Assembly (NCBI RefSeq): GCF_019575955.1
Contig: NZ_CP080575.1
Coordinates: forward strand, 248,001-312,000
DNA: 64,000 nt
Source: Nesterenkonia pannonica
Lineage (GTDB): Bacteria; Actinomycetota; Actinomycetes; Actinomycetales; Micrococcaceae
Reading direction: 5' to 3'
Part shown: positions 41,678-52,363 of the stretch, in pieces
Layout: every line of letters begins with the position of its first letter
Numbering within the stretch: the first letter of the stretch is position 1
The notes under the pieces: model-generated
What the model was told of the DNA's origin: nothing
What the model saw: only the letters and a program-made list of their open reading frames with translations
Databases searched by the model: none
Position numbers and translations under genes: made by a program

Positions 41678-42484
41678 CTACTTCTTTTCTTCTTCTTCGA
41701 CTTTTTCCCGGTTTCGGCGCGGGCGTCCATCAGCTCAGTGCGCATCTGATCGCGGAACTCCTTGGCCGCCACGGCGGACTCCGACGTGGGCTGCTCGATG
41801 GCCGCGGCCTTCTCCGCCGAAGACGGCTTGTTCAGCTTCGGCTCCCTCGGCAGATCCTCCTGCGGCGCCTGCGGAGTCGCCGCAGCAGGGCGGCGGCCGT
41901 TGCGCACGGCTGCCTGTCGCGCCCGGTAGGCGCGCACATGCGCTCGGTTCGCACAGTTGCCGAAGTCGCAGAACAGTTTGGAACGGTTCCGGGTGAGATC
42001 GATGATTGCGGCCTCACAGTCCTCGCCCTTGCAGATCCGCATGCGCGCGGTCTCCTCCTCCACCACCAGCCGGGTCAGGGCTGCGGCCATGGTGGCCGTC
42101 ATGATGTCGCCGAGCTTCTTCGACACGGGAACGGGAGCCTGCCGGAACGGCGGCTCCGTCTTGCCCCGGTTCTCGACCTTCTCCAGCCGGGTGCCCACGC
42201 CGTGGAGCAGGTCATTGATCTGCTCCATCGGCCTGCCGCCGGTGACGGGGGCCTGGTGCCAGATCTGGCGGAGGGCGGTGCGAAGCGCTCGCGCCTTCTC
42301 CAGCTGGGGCGGTCGACAGTCGAGGTGGGCCAGCCGAGGCCCGGATCCTGTTGGCCTGAATATCGTTTCAGGTCCTCCACTGTGGTCAGAGTGTCAGACG
42401 TTTCGTGATTGCTTCGGAGACCCGCCTCTGTATTGATGAGCTCGGCGGCCGCGCTGAGGGCGCGGTTGATCTCGGGTTGAACAT
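41678..42484 (-). CDS. CGNR zinc-finger / ABATE-domain regulator
   Basis: N-terminal ABATE-like region (INRALSAAAELINTEAG, later RLAHLDCRPPQLEKARAL in the corrected frame), then the zinc finger CKGEDCEAAIIDLTRNRSKL followed by FCDFGNCANRAHVRAYRARQ: the two Cys pairs and closing CxNR-xxVRxxR are the CGNR signature, a putative transcription regulator. The C-terminal ~80 residues are Lys/Glu-rich and end EKVEEEEKK after a correction in an A run near 41690. Breaks near 42440, 42380 and 42305. Start ATG 42484 with AGGAGAGG upstream. Confidence 0.8.
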
Positions 42485-42646
42485 GCAGCCTCTCCTGCCG
42501 ATTCGGCGTGACCGGCCAGGTGCGACGAGCCGGTCACGCGGTGCAACGTAGAAGCATCTGCAGACGGGTAACGGCCGTCGGGGGCAGACGCTTGTGCACA
42601 GAGTGTACTCGAGAGTAGGGCTGGCTCTCCGCAGCGGCGAGGGCCG

Positions 42647-43122
42647 TCAGGGAGACAGGAAGAGTCCGCGCATCCGTATCAGCGAGGCTCGGATGTTCGC
42701 GGCGTTGTCCTGGAATACTCCGGCAGCCTTCAGTCCGGCGCGCACCGGCGGCAGCTGCTTGGCCGCGTCGAACGCCTCGGTGACGATCACGTCCTCGCCG
42801 TCCGGTTCGATCTCCCACCGCCAGCGGTGGCCTGTGGGCTGCTTCCATTCGAGCACCCGCTGATGCTCAGACCGGGTCACGCGCAGCGGAAGCCTGTAGG
42901 GGATGCCGAACCTGCGCATGTGCACGCTGAAGCGGTCGCCCCGGCGCAGCTCCTCGGGTCCGATGGCCTGGGACTGAACGGAGCCGGAGCCGTCGAACTC
43001 GTGGTGCCGGTGGGGATTGGACACTAGGGCCCATATCTCCTCGGGGAGGCGGCGATCCGGATTCGCGCGCCGACGGCGTGCTTGCCGAGGTTCAGTGCCA
43101 GCGGAGCTTCGTCGTCGTGCAT
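42647..43122 (-). CDS. SRPBCC (START-like) family protein
   Basis: About 158 residues. Frame-corrected N-terminus IRIAASPEEIWALVSNPHRH is the usual SRPBCC start; then RFGIPYRLPLRVTRSEHQRV, EWKQPTGHRWRWEIEPDGED and VTEAFDAAKQLPPV. Hydrophobic-ligand-binding helix-grip fold; ligand unknown. One break near 43030. ATG 43122 preferred. Divergent from the DUF998-like gene at 61 bases. Confidence 0.75.
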
Positions 43123-43183
43123 GTCTGTGACATTACCCGGGCACCTCGACCCGGCGATAGGCCGGGGATGATAATTATTGGTG

Positions 43184-44440
43184 ATGAGCTTGTTGGGCAC
43201 GCACGGCAGAGCCAGAGAGCTTGCCGCCAGGGCAGCCGTCGAGGATGCCGAGCACCACGCCCACGCCACCGGCCCTCAGGCGGAGTCGCACGCTCGGCTC
43301 CAGGTCCTCATCGAGTCCAGAGCCATCTGGTCGCTGCTCCTGGGAGCGGTCATCGGACTGCTGGTGGGCTTCGTGGTCTTCCCGGGGAGCGGCCTGCGCT
43401 GGCGGGAAACGACGACATGTCCATTCAGTTCTACGGAGCTGTGGTGGGCGGAGTCACCGCAGGCATGGCCTTCATCGTCGGATGGTCGCTGAACACCCGC
43501 ATGGCCAATATCTGGATGGGCCAGCGCCCCGCCCTGCAGCAGGTGATCGACACGTTGTCCCTCGTGGTGATGCACAGCTCGATCGCGGTGATGGCCTCGC
43601 TCGGGATCTTCCGCGTCTTTCAGGAGGCCTTCATCGGCCTGACGGTCGACCACATCGCCGGATCGGTGCTGCTGGGACTGGTGGGTGCCGTCAGCGGCTA
43701 CTTCGCCTTCAACTCGGGAGCCCGGCTCACAGCGTTCTCCCTGTCGACGATCCTGGCGATCTTCATGGCCAGCGGCATTCTGATCTCCACGCTCTTCGCG
43801 GAGAATCCGTACTGGTGGCACGTCATGTTCTCCGAGCTGGGAACCGGACAGGTGGCACCACCAGCTTCTGGACGTTCAACACCACGCTCGTGGTGTCGGG
43901 GATCATCATCACCACGCTCACGGGCTTCATCAGCCGGGACCTGCGACTGTGGGCTGAGGCAGCCCGGATCAAGGTCGGCAGACGCATCGCTCAGCGGCAG
44001 CAGCGCGCCGAAGAGGGCTCGCGCGCAGCGGCGGTGACCGCCCGGGTGTCCAACAGTCTCGACGCGCACTTCTGGAACCCGCGGATCGGTGTGGTGCGTG
44101 CCTGCATGGTCGGCATGGGGGTCTCGCTGGCGGGCATCGGCCTGATCCCGATCAGTCTCCACCACGACGGCCATGTGGTCGCCAGCGCCGGGTTCGCCCT
44201 GTTCTTCCTCATTCTGCTGGTGGGCATTCCGTACTGGCTGCCGGGCTTTCCGAGGTCGTTCTATCTGTTCAGCTACGTTGCCGCGGGGCGCTGATCTTCT
44301 CGTTCGTCCTGTGGATTCCGATGGACTACTGGAATCTGACCTCCATGGAGCTGGTCGGGGCGGCCATTCTGTTCAGCTGGCTGGTGGTGTTCATCCGCAA
44401 TATTGCCGCTCAGGTGGAGCGGGTCCGAGCAGTAGGCTAG
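43184..44440 (+). CDS. DUF998-like integral membrane protein
   Basis: About 420 residues with a charged N-terminus (HGRARELAARAAVEDAEHH) and roughly eight to ten helices. The FAENPYWWHVMFSELGTG loop and following FWTFNTTLVVSGIII resemble DUF998 proteins. Breaks near 43400, 43855 and 44290. An AT-rich GATAATTATTGG just upstream (43169-43181) is a probable -10 region. Function unknown. Confidence 0.6.
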
Positions 44441-44445
44441 GGGCT

Positions 44446-46063
44446 ATGGCATGGCGCGCCGCAGTAGTGGGGTCCGGTCCCAATGGTCTCGTGGCTGCGA
44501 ACCGCCTTGCCCAGGTAGGCGCTGAGGTCACGCTCTTCGAGGCCGATGAGGCGGTGGGGGTGCGCTGCGTTCGGCTGAGCTGTTCGGCGAGGGGCTCATC
44601 AGTGATCTCGGCGCGAGCGTGCATCCGCTCAGCATCGCCTCCCCGCCTATGACTCGGTCCTGGAGCGCAGCCCTGACTGGGCTCATCCCGCCATACCCGC
44701 CGCTCACGGGATAGACGGCGGCCATGCGGCCCTGCTGCACGCCTCGATGGAGGAGACCGCAGCGGGTCTCGGGTCCGACGGCGGCCGGTGGAAAGCCCTG
44801 GTCGGTCCTCTGGTGCGGCAGTGGGAGGACGTCCGCAGGGGCGCTCTGGTCCCGCCCACTCGCCCGTTCGCCTACCGGTACGACGATCTGACCCGCGTCA
44901 CCGACGACGTGCCGCTCTCGGAGCGCCTGGACGGGCTGCCCTTCGGCAGCGGGGCGATGCTCGGGAGGGTATGCGCTGGCGCAGCTGGGGCTGCAGGGCG
45001 CCCTTCCTGCGCGCACTGTGGACAGGCTGTTCGCCCGCGAGGAGACCCGTGCCCTCTTTGCGGGGCTGGTAAGCCACTCCTCGGCGGCGCTGAGCAGCAT
45101 GATGACCTCGGCGTTCGGCGTGCTCTTCGGTGCGGCCGCGCACGCCAACGGTTGGCCGGTGGTGCGAGGAGGCTCCCAGCAGCTGGTCAATCAGCTGGTT
45201 GAGAGCCTGGTGCAGCGAGGGGCCGCATCGAAACGGGGTTCTCGGTGGAGTCGATGGCGGAGGCCGACCTGCCTGCGGGACGGGTGAGGACGCGCCGGGA
45301 CGCGAGGCGCCGCGGCTACACGCTCGCCGGGTCCGGAGGGGGATCGCCCCGCGCCGCCGAGGACGTCTATGACGTGGTGGTGCTGAACCTGACGCCGCAG
45401 CAGCTGCTGCGCATGGACGGCCTGGAGATGCCGGAGTGGCTGCGTCGCCGTCTCGGCAGGTGGAAGTACGGACCGGCCGCAGTCAAGGTGGACTACCTGC
45501 TCGACGGGCCCATCCTGGAGCGATCCCCGCATGGCTGAGGCGGGCACGGTGCACCTGGGCGGCTCTGCCTCTCAGATCGCTGCTTGGGAGGCTGCTGTTG
45601 CCCGCGGCGTGGTTCCCGGACGTCCCTACGTTCTGATGGCCCAGGCGGGAGCGGCGGACGACACGCGCACCCCGGACCATCGGCAGACGATGTGGGCCTA
45701 CGCGCATGTGCCGCAGGGCCTCGACGCCTCGGCTGCCCAGCGGACGGTGCGCATGATCGAGGAGGAGATCACGAGCCAGGCCCCTGAGTTCGGCGATGTG
45801 GTCCTCGAGCGCAGGGTCTGGAGCCCCGCGGACCTCGAGGAGTGGAATCCCAACCTGGTGGGCGGCTCCATCAGCGGCGGCCTGCCGATTCTGGGGCAGA
45901 TGGTCGCTCGTCCGCGCCCGATGCGGCCCTACGCGCTGGGCCCGGAGGGCGTCTACCTGTGCTCCTCATCGACGCCCCGGGCGGCGGGGCCCACGGCATG
46001 GGCGGGTTCAATGCGGCCACCGCGGTGCTCAGGGATCTCGGGCTGGAGCACCGCGGCTCGTAG
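44446..46063 (+). CDS. FAD-dependent oxidoreductase, phytoene-desaturase-like
   Basis: N-terminal dinucleotide fold AAVVGSGPNGLVAANRLAQ plus FEADEAVGG (corrected), then LISDLGASVHPLS and WPVVRGGSQQLVNQLVESL, and a C-terminal FAD motif PGGGAHGMGGFNAATAVL. This is the CrtI/phytoene-dehydrogenase-related family (NAD(P)/FAD oxidoreductases); carotenoid genes are not adjacent, so substrate is open. Breaks near 44560, 44640, 44975, 45230, 45530 and 45975. At 45067 GTAAGC gives GLVSHSS where GCCGGC would give the expected GLAGHSS. Confidence 0.82.
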
Positions 46064-46067
46064 GTTC

Positions 46068-46798
46068 CTACAGCCCGCTGACGGCGAGCATACCGGCCAC
46101 GACGAGCATCGTGACTCCCACGAGTGTGTCGATGATGACCCAGGTGCGGGGGCGGTTGAGCACACCGGCGAGAGCCGAGCTTCCTGCGCCCAGGGCCGCG
46201 TGCCACAGCACGGAGGCTGCCACGGCGCCCGCTGCGAAGGCCCACCGTCCGTCTCCGAAGCTGTTGGCCATGGTGCCCAGCACCACCACTGTGTCCACCA
46301 GGGCGTGCGGGTTCAGCAGCGACAGGGCCAGGCCGGTCATCAGCACCGCGGAGACCCGTGAGAGGGCGGGTGCGGCGGCGCGCTGGAGGGTGGCCGTTCC
46401 GCCTCGCGGCGTCTCCGCCGGGGCGTGGGAGTGAGCGTCCACGGCGGGCATTTCGCTGGTGAGGGCCTCCTCCACGGTCTCGCTGCGCTGGTCGGCGTCG
46501 GCGCCGGCGCGTGAGCGCCAGGCGGACCGGAACGACTTCAGGGCGAACCAGGTGATGTAGGCGACGCCCACCCAGCGCAGGACGTCGAGCAGCCACGGGG
46601 CCGCGTCGAGCGCGACTCCCACGCCGGCGACCCCAGGGCGATCAGGGCGATGTCGCCGATGAGGCAGGCGGTCACGGCCAGGGCCACTCGGTCTCGGCGC
46701 AGTCCCTGGCGGAGCAGCCACGCACTCTGCGGGCCGATCGCCACGATGAGGGCCATGGTGGTCAGGAATCCGGTGAGCAGAATGGTCATGGGCATCAT
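46068..46798 (-). CDS. lysE: LysE-type amino acid exporter
   Basis: Six-helix exporter of basic amino acids. Typical start LLTGFLTTMALIVAIGPQSA then WLLRQGLRRDRVALAVTA, and C-terminal LSLLNPHALVDTVVVLGTMA. A His/Glu-rich cytoplasmic loop follows helix three. Break near 46630. Start is one of three Met at 46798, 46792 or 46789. Divergent from lysG, whose product should activate it at high Lys/Arg. Convergent neighbour on the left is the CrtI-like gene, five bases away. Confidence 0.88.
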
Positions 46799-46836
46799 CC
46801 TGGGCCCCGGGACCCTTTCCGCACCAGCTCACAATT

Positions 46837-46851
46837 CTTCAGCATCTGAAG
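46837..46851. promoter_or_regulatory. CTTCAG-N3-CTGAAG inverted repeat between lysE and lysG
   Basis: A perfect 6+6 inverted repeat in the 67-base divergent gap, ending 15 bases before the lysG ATG. A further half-site GCTTCAT follows at 46856. Position and dyad form are those of LysR-type regulator sites, so this is the probable LysG binding site. Confidence 0.65.
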
Positions 46852-46865
46852 CTATGCTTCATACG

Positions 46866-47754
46866 ATGAACACTGATCATCTGCGAGCATTCGTCACCGC
46901 CGTGGACGAGGGGACCTTCAGGGCCGCCGCGGACCTGCTCAGAGTCTCCGGCTCGGCCCTCTCCCAGCGCATCAAGGCCCTGGAGCGCGAGGTCGGGCAC
47001 GTGCTCGTCACCAGGACCGTGCCTGTGCGGCCCACCGCGTCAGGCGAGCAGATGCTGCGGATCGCCCGCCAGACGCTCCTGCTGGAGGACGAGGCGCGGG
47101 CCGCCCTGGGATTCCAGTCGGCGGAGGCCCAGCCCGTGACGACCATCAGCATCGCGGTCAACGCCGACACCCTGGCCACGTGGTTCATCCGGGTCCTGCA
47201 GGAGGCGGCCACCTGGGACGGTGTCGAGCTGCACCTCCACACGGAGGATCAGCAGCACACCCATGAGCTGCTCCGCAGCGGGACCGTGGCCGCGGCGGTG
47301 GCGGATCATCCCACTCCTGTCTCCGGGTGCGTCTCCGAGCCTCTGGGCACGATGCGGTACTGGCCGGTGGCCTCGGCCGAGCTGCTGGACCGTCACCGGC
47401 GCGAGGACGGCACCGTGGACTGGCGGCGCGTTCCGCAGGTGGACTACAGCATCCGGGACAACACTCAGCGCGCCGCGCTCGCCGGACTGGGCGTCGGCTC
47501 GCCTGCGATCACGCACCTGGTGCCCAGCGTGCAGGCGTACAACGCTGCGGTGGGGCACGGCCTGGGGTGGGGCACCATTCCGGATTCGATGCTGCCCCGG
47601 GGTGCGCGAGGGTGCGCATCGGGACCTGCAGGTCATTCCGGAGCTGGCCCCGGAGGAGGTGCAGCTGCACTGGCACCGATGGTCGACCAATGCCTCTCAC
47701 ATGCACCGGCTGACCGACGCGGTGCGCCGCGCCGCAAAAGTACTTCAAATCTGA
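46866..47754 (+). CDS. lysG: LysR-type regulator of lysine export (ArgP/LysG)
   Basis: N-terminal winged helix: LRAFVTAVDEGTFRAAADLL then SGSALSQRIKALEREVG with VLVTRTVPVRPTASGEQM, the ArgP/LysG variant. Effector domain has SIAVNADTLATWFIRVL and GLGWGTIPDSML. Breaks only near 47605. Divergent partner of lysE; expected to sense lysine or arginine and switch on the exporter. Confidence 0.9.
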
Positions 47755-47756
47755 AG
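47743..47756. promoter_or_regulatory. CTTCAAATCTGAAG dyad before second LLM gene
   Basis: Near-palindrome overlapping the lysG stop codon and 35 bases before the LLM ATG. Its core TTCAAATCTGAA differs by one base from the TTCAAATTTGAA before the first LLM gene (22061). It also shares CTTCA/TGAAG arms with the lysE/lysG site, so either a common MarR-like repressor or LysG could bind. Confidence 0.4.
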
Positions 47757-47790
47757 GAATTGTTCGGCGGTCTCGGCGGTTGAGCTGACT

Positions 47791-48896
47791 ATGACGATCA
47801 GCAACGAACGCCGCACTGACCACTTCGAGTTCGGAATCCACACCTTCGGGGACGTGACCAAGACCCCGGACGGCTCCCGCACCCTCTCCCAGCCCGAGGT
47901 GCTGCGCAACGTCGTGGAGGAGGCGCGCATGGCTGACTCGGTGGGGATCGATGTGATCGGCATCGGCGAGCACCACCGAGCCGACTACGCGATCTCAGCC
48001 CCGACGTCGTGCTCTCGGCGGTGGGCGCGGCGACCGAGCGGATCAAGCTGATCAGTGCCGTGACGGTCCTCTCCTCCGACGACCCGGTGCGTGTGTACCA
48101 GCGGTTCGCCACGATCGACAGGATCACCGGAGGCCGGGCTGAGGTCTCCCTGGGGCGAGGAAGCTTCATCGAGTCCTACCCTCTCTTCGGCTACGACCTG
48201 AGCGACTACGAGAAGCTCTTCGAGGAGAAGGTGGACCTTTTCGTCAAGCTGCGCAGCGAGGGGAAGGTCAGCTGGCAGGGCGAGACCCGAGTAGCCTGAA
48301 GAACCAGGAGATCTTCCCCAAGACCGACCACGAGAACGGGCTGCCCACATGGATCGCCGTCGGCGGCACCCCGAACTCGGTGGTGCGGGCTGCCCGCCAC
48401 GGCGTCGGACTGGAGCTGGCGATCATCGGAGGCGCCCGCCGCGGTTCGCGCCCATGGTCGACCTCTACTACCGGGCGCTGCAGGAGTTCGGCCACGGGCA
48501 GGACTTTCGCGTGGCGAGCCACTCGCACGGATTTGTGGCGGAGACGGATGAGAAGGCCAAGGAGATCTTCTACCCCTCCTGGGCGGATCTGATGGCGCAG
48601 CTGGGCAGTGAGCGAGGATGGGGCGGGGCCGCCCGGGACGCGACCAGTTCGAGCAGGAGATCCAGCACGGCGCCCTCTTCGTCGGGTCCCCGGAGACTGT
48701 GGCCGACAAGATCGTCCGCACCAAGGAGGCTCTGGGCCTCACCCGCTTCGGCCTGAAATACGGCAACGGATCCCTCGCGCACGAGCACATGATGGAGACC
48801 ATCGAGCTCTACGGCTCGAAGGTGAAGCCTCTGGTGCTGGAGAAGCTCGGCGACTCAGCCCTTTCAGGACACGCGGACCGCACGGCCAGCGTCTGA
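47791..48896 (+). CDS. LLM-class flavin-dependent oxidoreductase (second copy)
   Basis: Luciferase-like flavoprotein related to the gene at 22078: FEFGIHTFGDVTKTPDGSR, SVGIDVIGIGEHHRADYA, GGRAEVSLGRGSFIESYP, LFGYDLSDYEKLFEEKVDLF, and a C-terminal GALFVGSPETVADKIVR. Uses FMN or F420; substrate unknown. Breaks near 48000, 48290, 48445 and 48632. Only 36 bases after lysG on the same strand, so partly cotranscribed. Confidence 0.85.
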
Positions 48897-48923
48897 TAAG
48901 ACTTTCGTTGTACGCTCCGGCGC

Positions 48924-50040
48924 GTGTCTTCCTCCGAAACTGACGAGCGCGACGTCGATCATGAGAATCAGGGACAGGATGAGGTCCACGAGGCCCAAGG
49001 GGATCGTGCGCATCGAAAGATAGCCATCTACTCCGACCCGGGGCGCACGTCCCTGATCATGCGGAAGATTCTGGACGAGCAGAACCGTGACTGGGCGCAG
49101 GAATACTCAGTCGAGCACGAACAGGTGCTGATCCCGCTGCGCAAGGACGGCACCCTGGACCTGGACACCGCTCAGCAGTGGGCGCGCGACTCTGAGGCGG
49201 ACATCACCGTGGTGGTCACCGAGGTGCCGCGTACCGCGGGCCGACGGTCCAAGACCACGGAGCTTCACTTCCAGGAGAAGCTGGCCGTCATCTCACTGCC
49301 CGCCCTGGGGCCCGTCGGCTGCAGAGGCGGGCTGAGATTCCAGCTCAACGGCGCCGTTCGTGCGCTGATCCACGAGTCAGCGGATGAGGCGCGCGTCAAA
49401 GGCGGGCTCATCAACCAGGTCCGGGACCAGCGCGGCGAAGACACCGTGTACATCAACCCGCGAGCACCTGTGCCGAGCCGCATATGGATGCTCATGGGCA
49501 TGGTGGTCGCCAATGAGCCCCTGTGGTCGATGCTGAAGCTGTCCAAAGTGTTCGCGGTAAGCGTGGCCACGGGCGCCTTCGGCGTCTTCTTCACCACGAT
49601 CTGGGAGATGTCCAACGCGCTGCCCTGGTGGCGGCTTGCGCTGGCCAGCATCATCGCCGTGACGGCGATGGTGGCGTGGCTGATCGTGTCGAACCGGCTG
49701 TGGGACCGTCCCGCCGACTTCGGCGGCGGCGCGAGGCGATGGTCTACAACGCCTCCACCGTGCTGAGTCTGCTGGTGTCGGTGACCTCGCTGTACCTGGT
49801 GCTCTTCTTCACCATCCTTGCCATGGCCCTGATGCTCATCGATCCGGGCTTCCTGGCGGAGTCGGTCGAGGACGCCGATGGTGAGTTCATCAACTACGTC
49901 GAGATTGCCTGGATGGCAGCGTCGATGGGCACCGTGGCCGGAGCGTTCGGCTCCAACTTCGACGACAACGTGGCGATCAAGGACCTGACCGAGGGCTCCA
50001 GAGAGGCCCAGCGTTACCCCGCGACGAGGAGCAGAGCTAG
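48924..50040 (+). CDS. Hypothetical membrane protein, soluble N-terminal domain
   Basis: About 372 residues: a 200-residue soluble domain opening RKIAIYSDPGRTSLIMRKIL, with TVVVTEVPRTAGRRSKTTE and GGLRFQLNGAVRALIHES, then four helices (FGVFFTTIWEM, RLALASIIAVTAMVAWLIV, TVLSLLVSVTSLYLVLFFTI, IAWMAASMGTVAGAFGSNFD). No family recognised. Break near 49720; another near 50015 hides the end DEEQS and stop 50038-50040. GTAAGC at 49557 gives AVS where GCCGGC would give AAG. Confidence 0.6.
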
Positions 50041-50085
50041 CAGCGCCGCCGATCGCCTCACCAGCGACGGCGGTCCAACAGCGGT

Positions 50086-50611
50086 CAGCTGATGACGGAG
50101 AGCAGCCAGATCGTGAGCGCGACAGAGAAAAGCCCCACAGGATGATCGATACCAGCATCCACGCCATCACGTTGTGACGGCTGGCGCCGAAGCTGACCAT
50201 CAGCGGCGCAGTGAGCTGGCTGGGCAGGGCAAAGGGCCCCAGAATGGCGACGCCGGGCACGCCGTACTTGTCCAGGAGCCGCTGGACCTTCTCCCGGCGC
50301 CTGCGCTTCTTCTCGGGCACCGCCTCCGGGTCCTCTCGGCTCAGCGCCGCGGTGCGCAGGCCATGGGTCATGTACACCAGAGCGGCCACCGCGATCGCGT
50401 TGCCGAGGACGGCTGAGACCAGCGCCGCCCACCAGGGCATCCCTGCAATGATCCCGAAGAAGGGCCCCGTATAGGACTCCAGCCACGGGACGGCAGAGAG
50501 CGCGGCGACGCCGAGCCACTGCAGCGCTTCGGGCAGCCCGTCGACCCAGTCCTGCAGCCCTTCCATCCACGTGCCTTCCACAGCTGCTCTGCTGCTGATC
50601 CATGTCGTCAT
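50086..50611 (-). CDS. Small membrane protein, SMP/small multidrug export-like
   Basis: About 175 residues. Helices include WLGVAALSAVPWLESYTGPF, WWAALVSAVLGNAIAVAALV and SQLTAPLMVSFGASRH, with a basic loop KKRRRREKVQRLLDKYG. Resembles the small multi-drug export/DedA-like membrane proteins (GPFALPSQLTAPL loop). Function not proven. Break near 50125 shifts the end. Start ATG 50611; an upstream in-frame ATG exists. Confidence 0.55.
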
Positions 50612-50707
50612 GGTCATCATTCTGCCGAGTGCTGCAGTCCCCGTCGTCATCCCTGGGGCGCATTCCGGCAGTCATCAGAAAGGCGTAAGCGATGCACGCC
50701 TGCGGGC

Positions 50708-50731
50708 TGAGGCCCTGAGGCCCTGAGGCCA
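50708..50731. repeat. Three tandem 8-base units
   Basis: TGAGGCCC is repeated 2.9 times in the short gap between two divergent genes. It is too short and too near GC-rich background to carry clear meaning, but is a place where slippage or assembly error is likely. Confidence 0.5.
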
Positions 50732-50754
50732 TTCTGCGGCCTACGCTGGCGAGC

Positions 50755-51434
50755 ATGCTCAGCAGATGGCGCCGCAGCCGCAGGCTCAAGAAGGTCAGAC
50801 CAGGAGACGGCCATGAGCTGAAGGCGTACCGCTGGTGGCAGCCGCTCTCCAGATCCATGTTCCACCTGCGCACCGCCGCTCCCGATGAGCCGGGCGGTGT
50901 GGTCTACACCGTCGACGTCGACTTTTTCGACTTCAGCAGCTACTCGGGGCCTACCGGGCCAACGTCTACCGCAACGGCGCCCATCATGCCTCCGCGGACC
51001 TGTAAGCGAGCTTTCCGGTGGAGGGCGGTCAGATCGAAGCGGCCGCGAGCTTCGCCGGGCTCAAGCGCATCCACTATGTGCCGCAGGGCGTATCCGCGAA
51101 GGACGGTCAGCTGCTCACGCCGGACCCCCAGTCCGGCGAGGGGCTTCGTGCTGCCCTGGGACGCCGCGCACCTGCTCTGAGCCGATGGTTGGGCCGCGCC
51201 GCCGTCGCGATCCTGATCACCGCTCTCCTCCTCAGGCTGCCCCAGACCGTGGAAGCCGTGACGGCGATCCCATGGGCGGCGGAGAACCTCGGCACGTTCG
51301 AGTCCCCGCTGCACCTGCTTACCTGGGCGAACACCACTCTGGTGGTCGCCGCTGCTCTGGCAGCCGTGGAACGTGCCCTGACCATGCGCCATCATTGGCT
51401 GCTGGACGGTGACGCGGGCCTCTGGGACGAGTGA
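50755..51434 (+). CDS. Hypothetical protein with C-terminal membrane helices
   Basis: About 226 residues: basic N-terminus (LSRWRRSRRLKKVRPGDGHE), a soluble beta-rich part (VVYTVDVDFFDFSS) and two C-terminal helices (VAILITALLLRLP; TTLVVAAALAAVERAL). Break near 50948. The stop at 51001-51003 lies in GTAAGC; GCCGGC there gives ADLPASFPVEGG and reopens the frame. No family recognised. Confidence 0.5.
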
Positions 51435-51498
51435 GCGGCCCCGAGCTGCCTGGGGCCTGAATATGCCTTTGCGCCGTGGTCCGGGCAGACTGGCACCC

Positions 51499-52356
51499 AT
51501 GGAAAGAGCCTCCGAGTCGGTGCTGGGCGCCCTATGGAAGTCCTCTCACCCGGGCCCGACCCTGGTGGTGACGGCCCTGGCGGGCCTCCTCGCGGTCAGC
51601 GCCGAGCTGGAGCTCTGGCGCGGAGCCGTGCTCACAGCGGCCGTCTTCGCCGGGCAGCTGTCGGTGGGCCTGTCGAATGACGCTCTGGACGCCGAGCGGG
51701 ACCGTGCGGTGGGCCGCACGGACAAGCCGATCGCCCGGGGCGTGATCAGCGTGCGGACGGCCTGGGCCGCCACGTGGACGTGCTTGGCCCTCGCCCTGCT
51801 GCTGTCAGCCCCGCTCGGCGTGGGACTGCTGCTCGCCCACGCGGTGGCGCTTGCCTCCGCCTGGAGCTACAACGCCGGACTGAAGGCCACCCCGCTGTCT
51901 GTGCTGCCGTACATGGTGACGTTCGGCATCTTTCCCTCGCTGCTGGCCCTGGCCGCGGAGTCCGCCCAGTTCGCCGGGGCGTGGGTGTGGTGCACCGGTG
52001 CGGCACTCGGTGTGGCGCTGCACTTCACCAACGTCCTTCCCGATCTGGATGACGACGCCCGCACCGGCATTCGCGGACTCCCGCACCGCCTCGGCGGACA
52101 GATCTCTGCCGTCAGCGCCTCAGCGGCGGTCGTGGTGGGTGCCGCCGCCGCCACGCTCGGCCCGGCCCAGTGGAATGCTGCCGAGGTGCCCGTCGTCTCC
52201 TGGGCTCTCTGCGCGGCGGTCATCGTGCTCGCCGTCGTGACCGTCGCTGTGGGACGAGGGGTCCGCGCAGGACGGCTGCAGTTCCGCCTCGTCATGCTCG
52301 CTGCCCTGATTCTGGCGGTGCAGCTCATTCTCTCGGGCGGCTCCCTGACGGCCTAG
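51499..52356 (+). CDS. UbiA family prenyltransferase
   Basis: Intact 285-residue membrane prenyltransferase. The two Asp-rich motifs are SNDALDAERDRAVGR (NDxxDxxxD, binds prenyl diphosphate-Mg) and LPDLDDDARTGIRG. About nine helices. No special substrate signature. It lies tail to tail, 7 bases apart, with the type III PKS operon; a prenylated polyketide quinone is a possible product but menaquinone-type or other aromatic acceptors are alternatives. Confidence 0.88.
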   Translation: MERASESVLGALWKSSHPGPTLVVTALAGLLAVSAELELWRGAVLTAAVFAGQLSVGLSNDALDAERDRAVGRTDKPIARGVISVRTAWAATWTCLALALLLSAPLGVGLLLAHAVALASAWSYNAGLKATPLSVLPYMVTFGIFPSLLALAAESAQFAGAWVWCTGAALGVALHFTNVLPDLDDDARTGIRGLPHRLGGQISAVSASAAVVVGAAAATLGPAQWNAAEVPVVSWALCAAVIVLAVVTVAVGRGVRAGRLQFRLVMLAALILAVQLILSGGSLTA

Positions 52357-52363
52357 CGCCCGG

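Noticed and set aside
50708..50731. TGAGGCCC tandem repeat as a regulatory element
   Set aside because: Only three short units in a GC-rich gap; no dyad and no relation to either promoter start.
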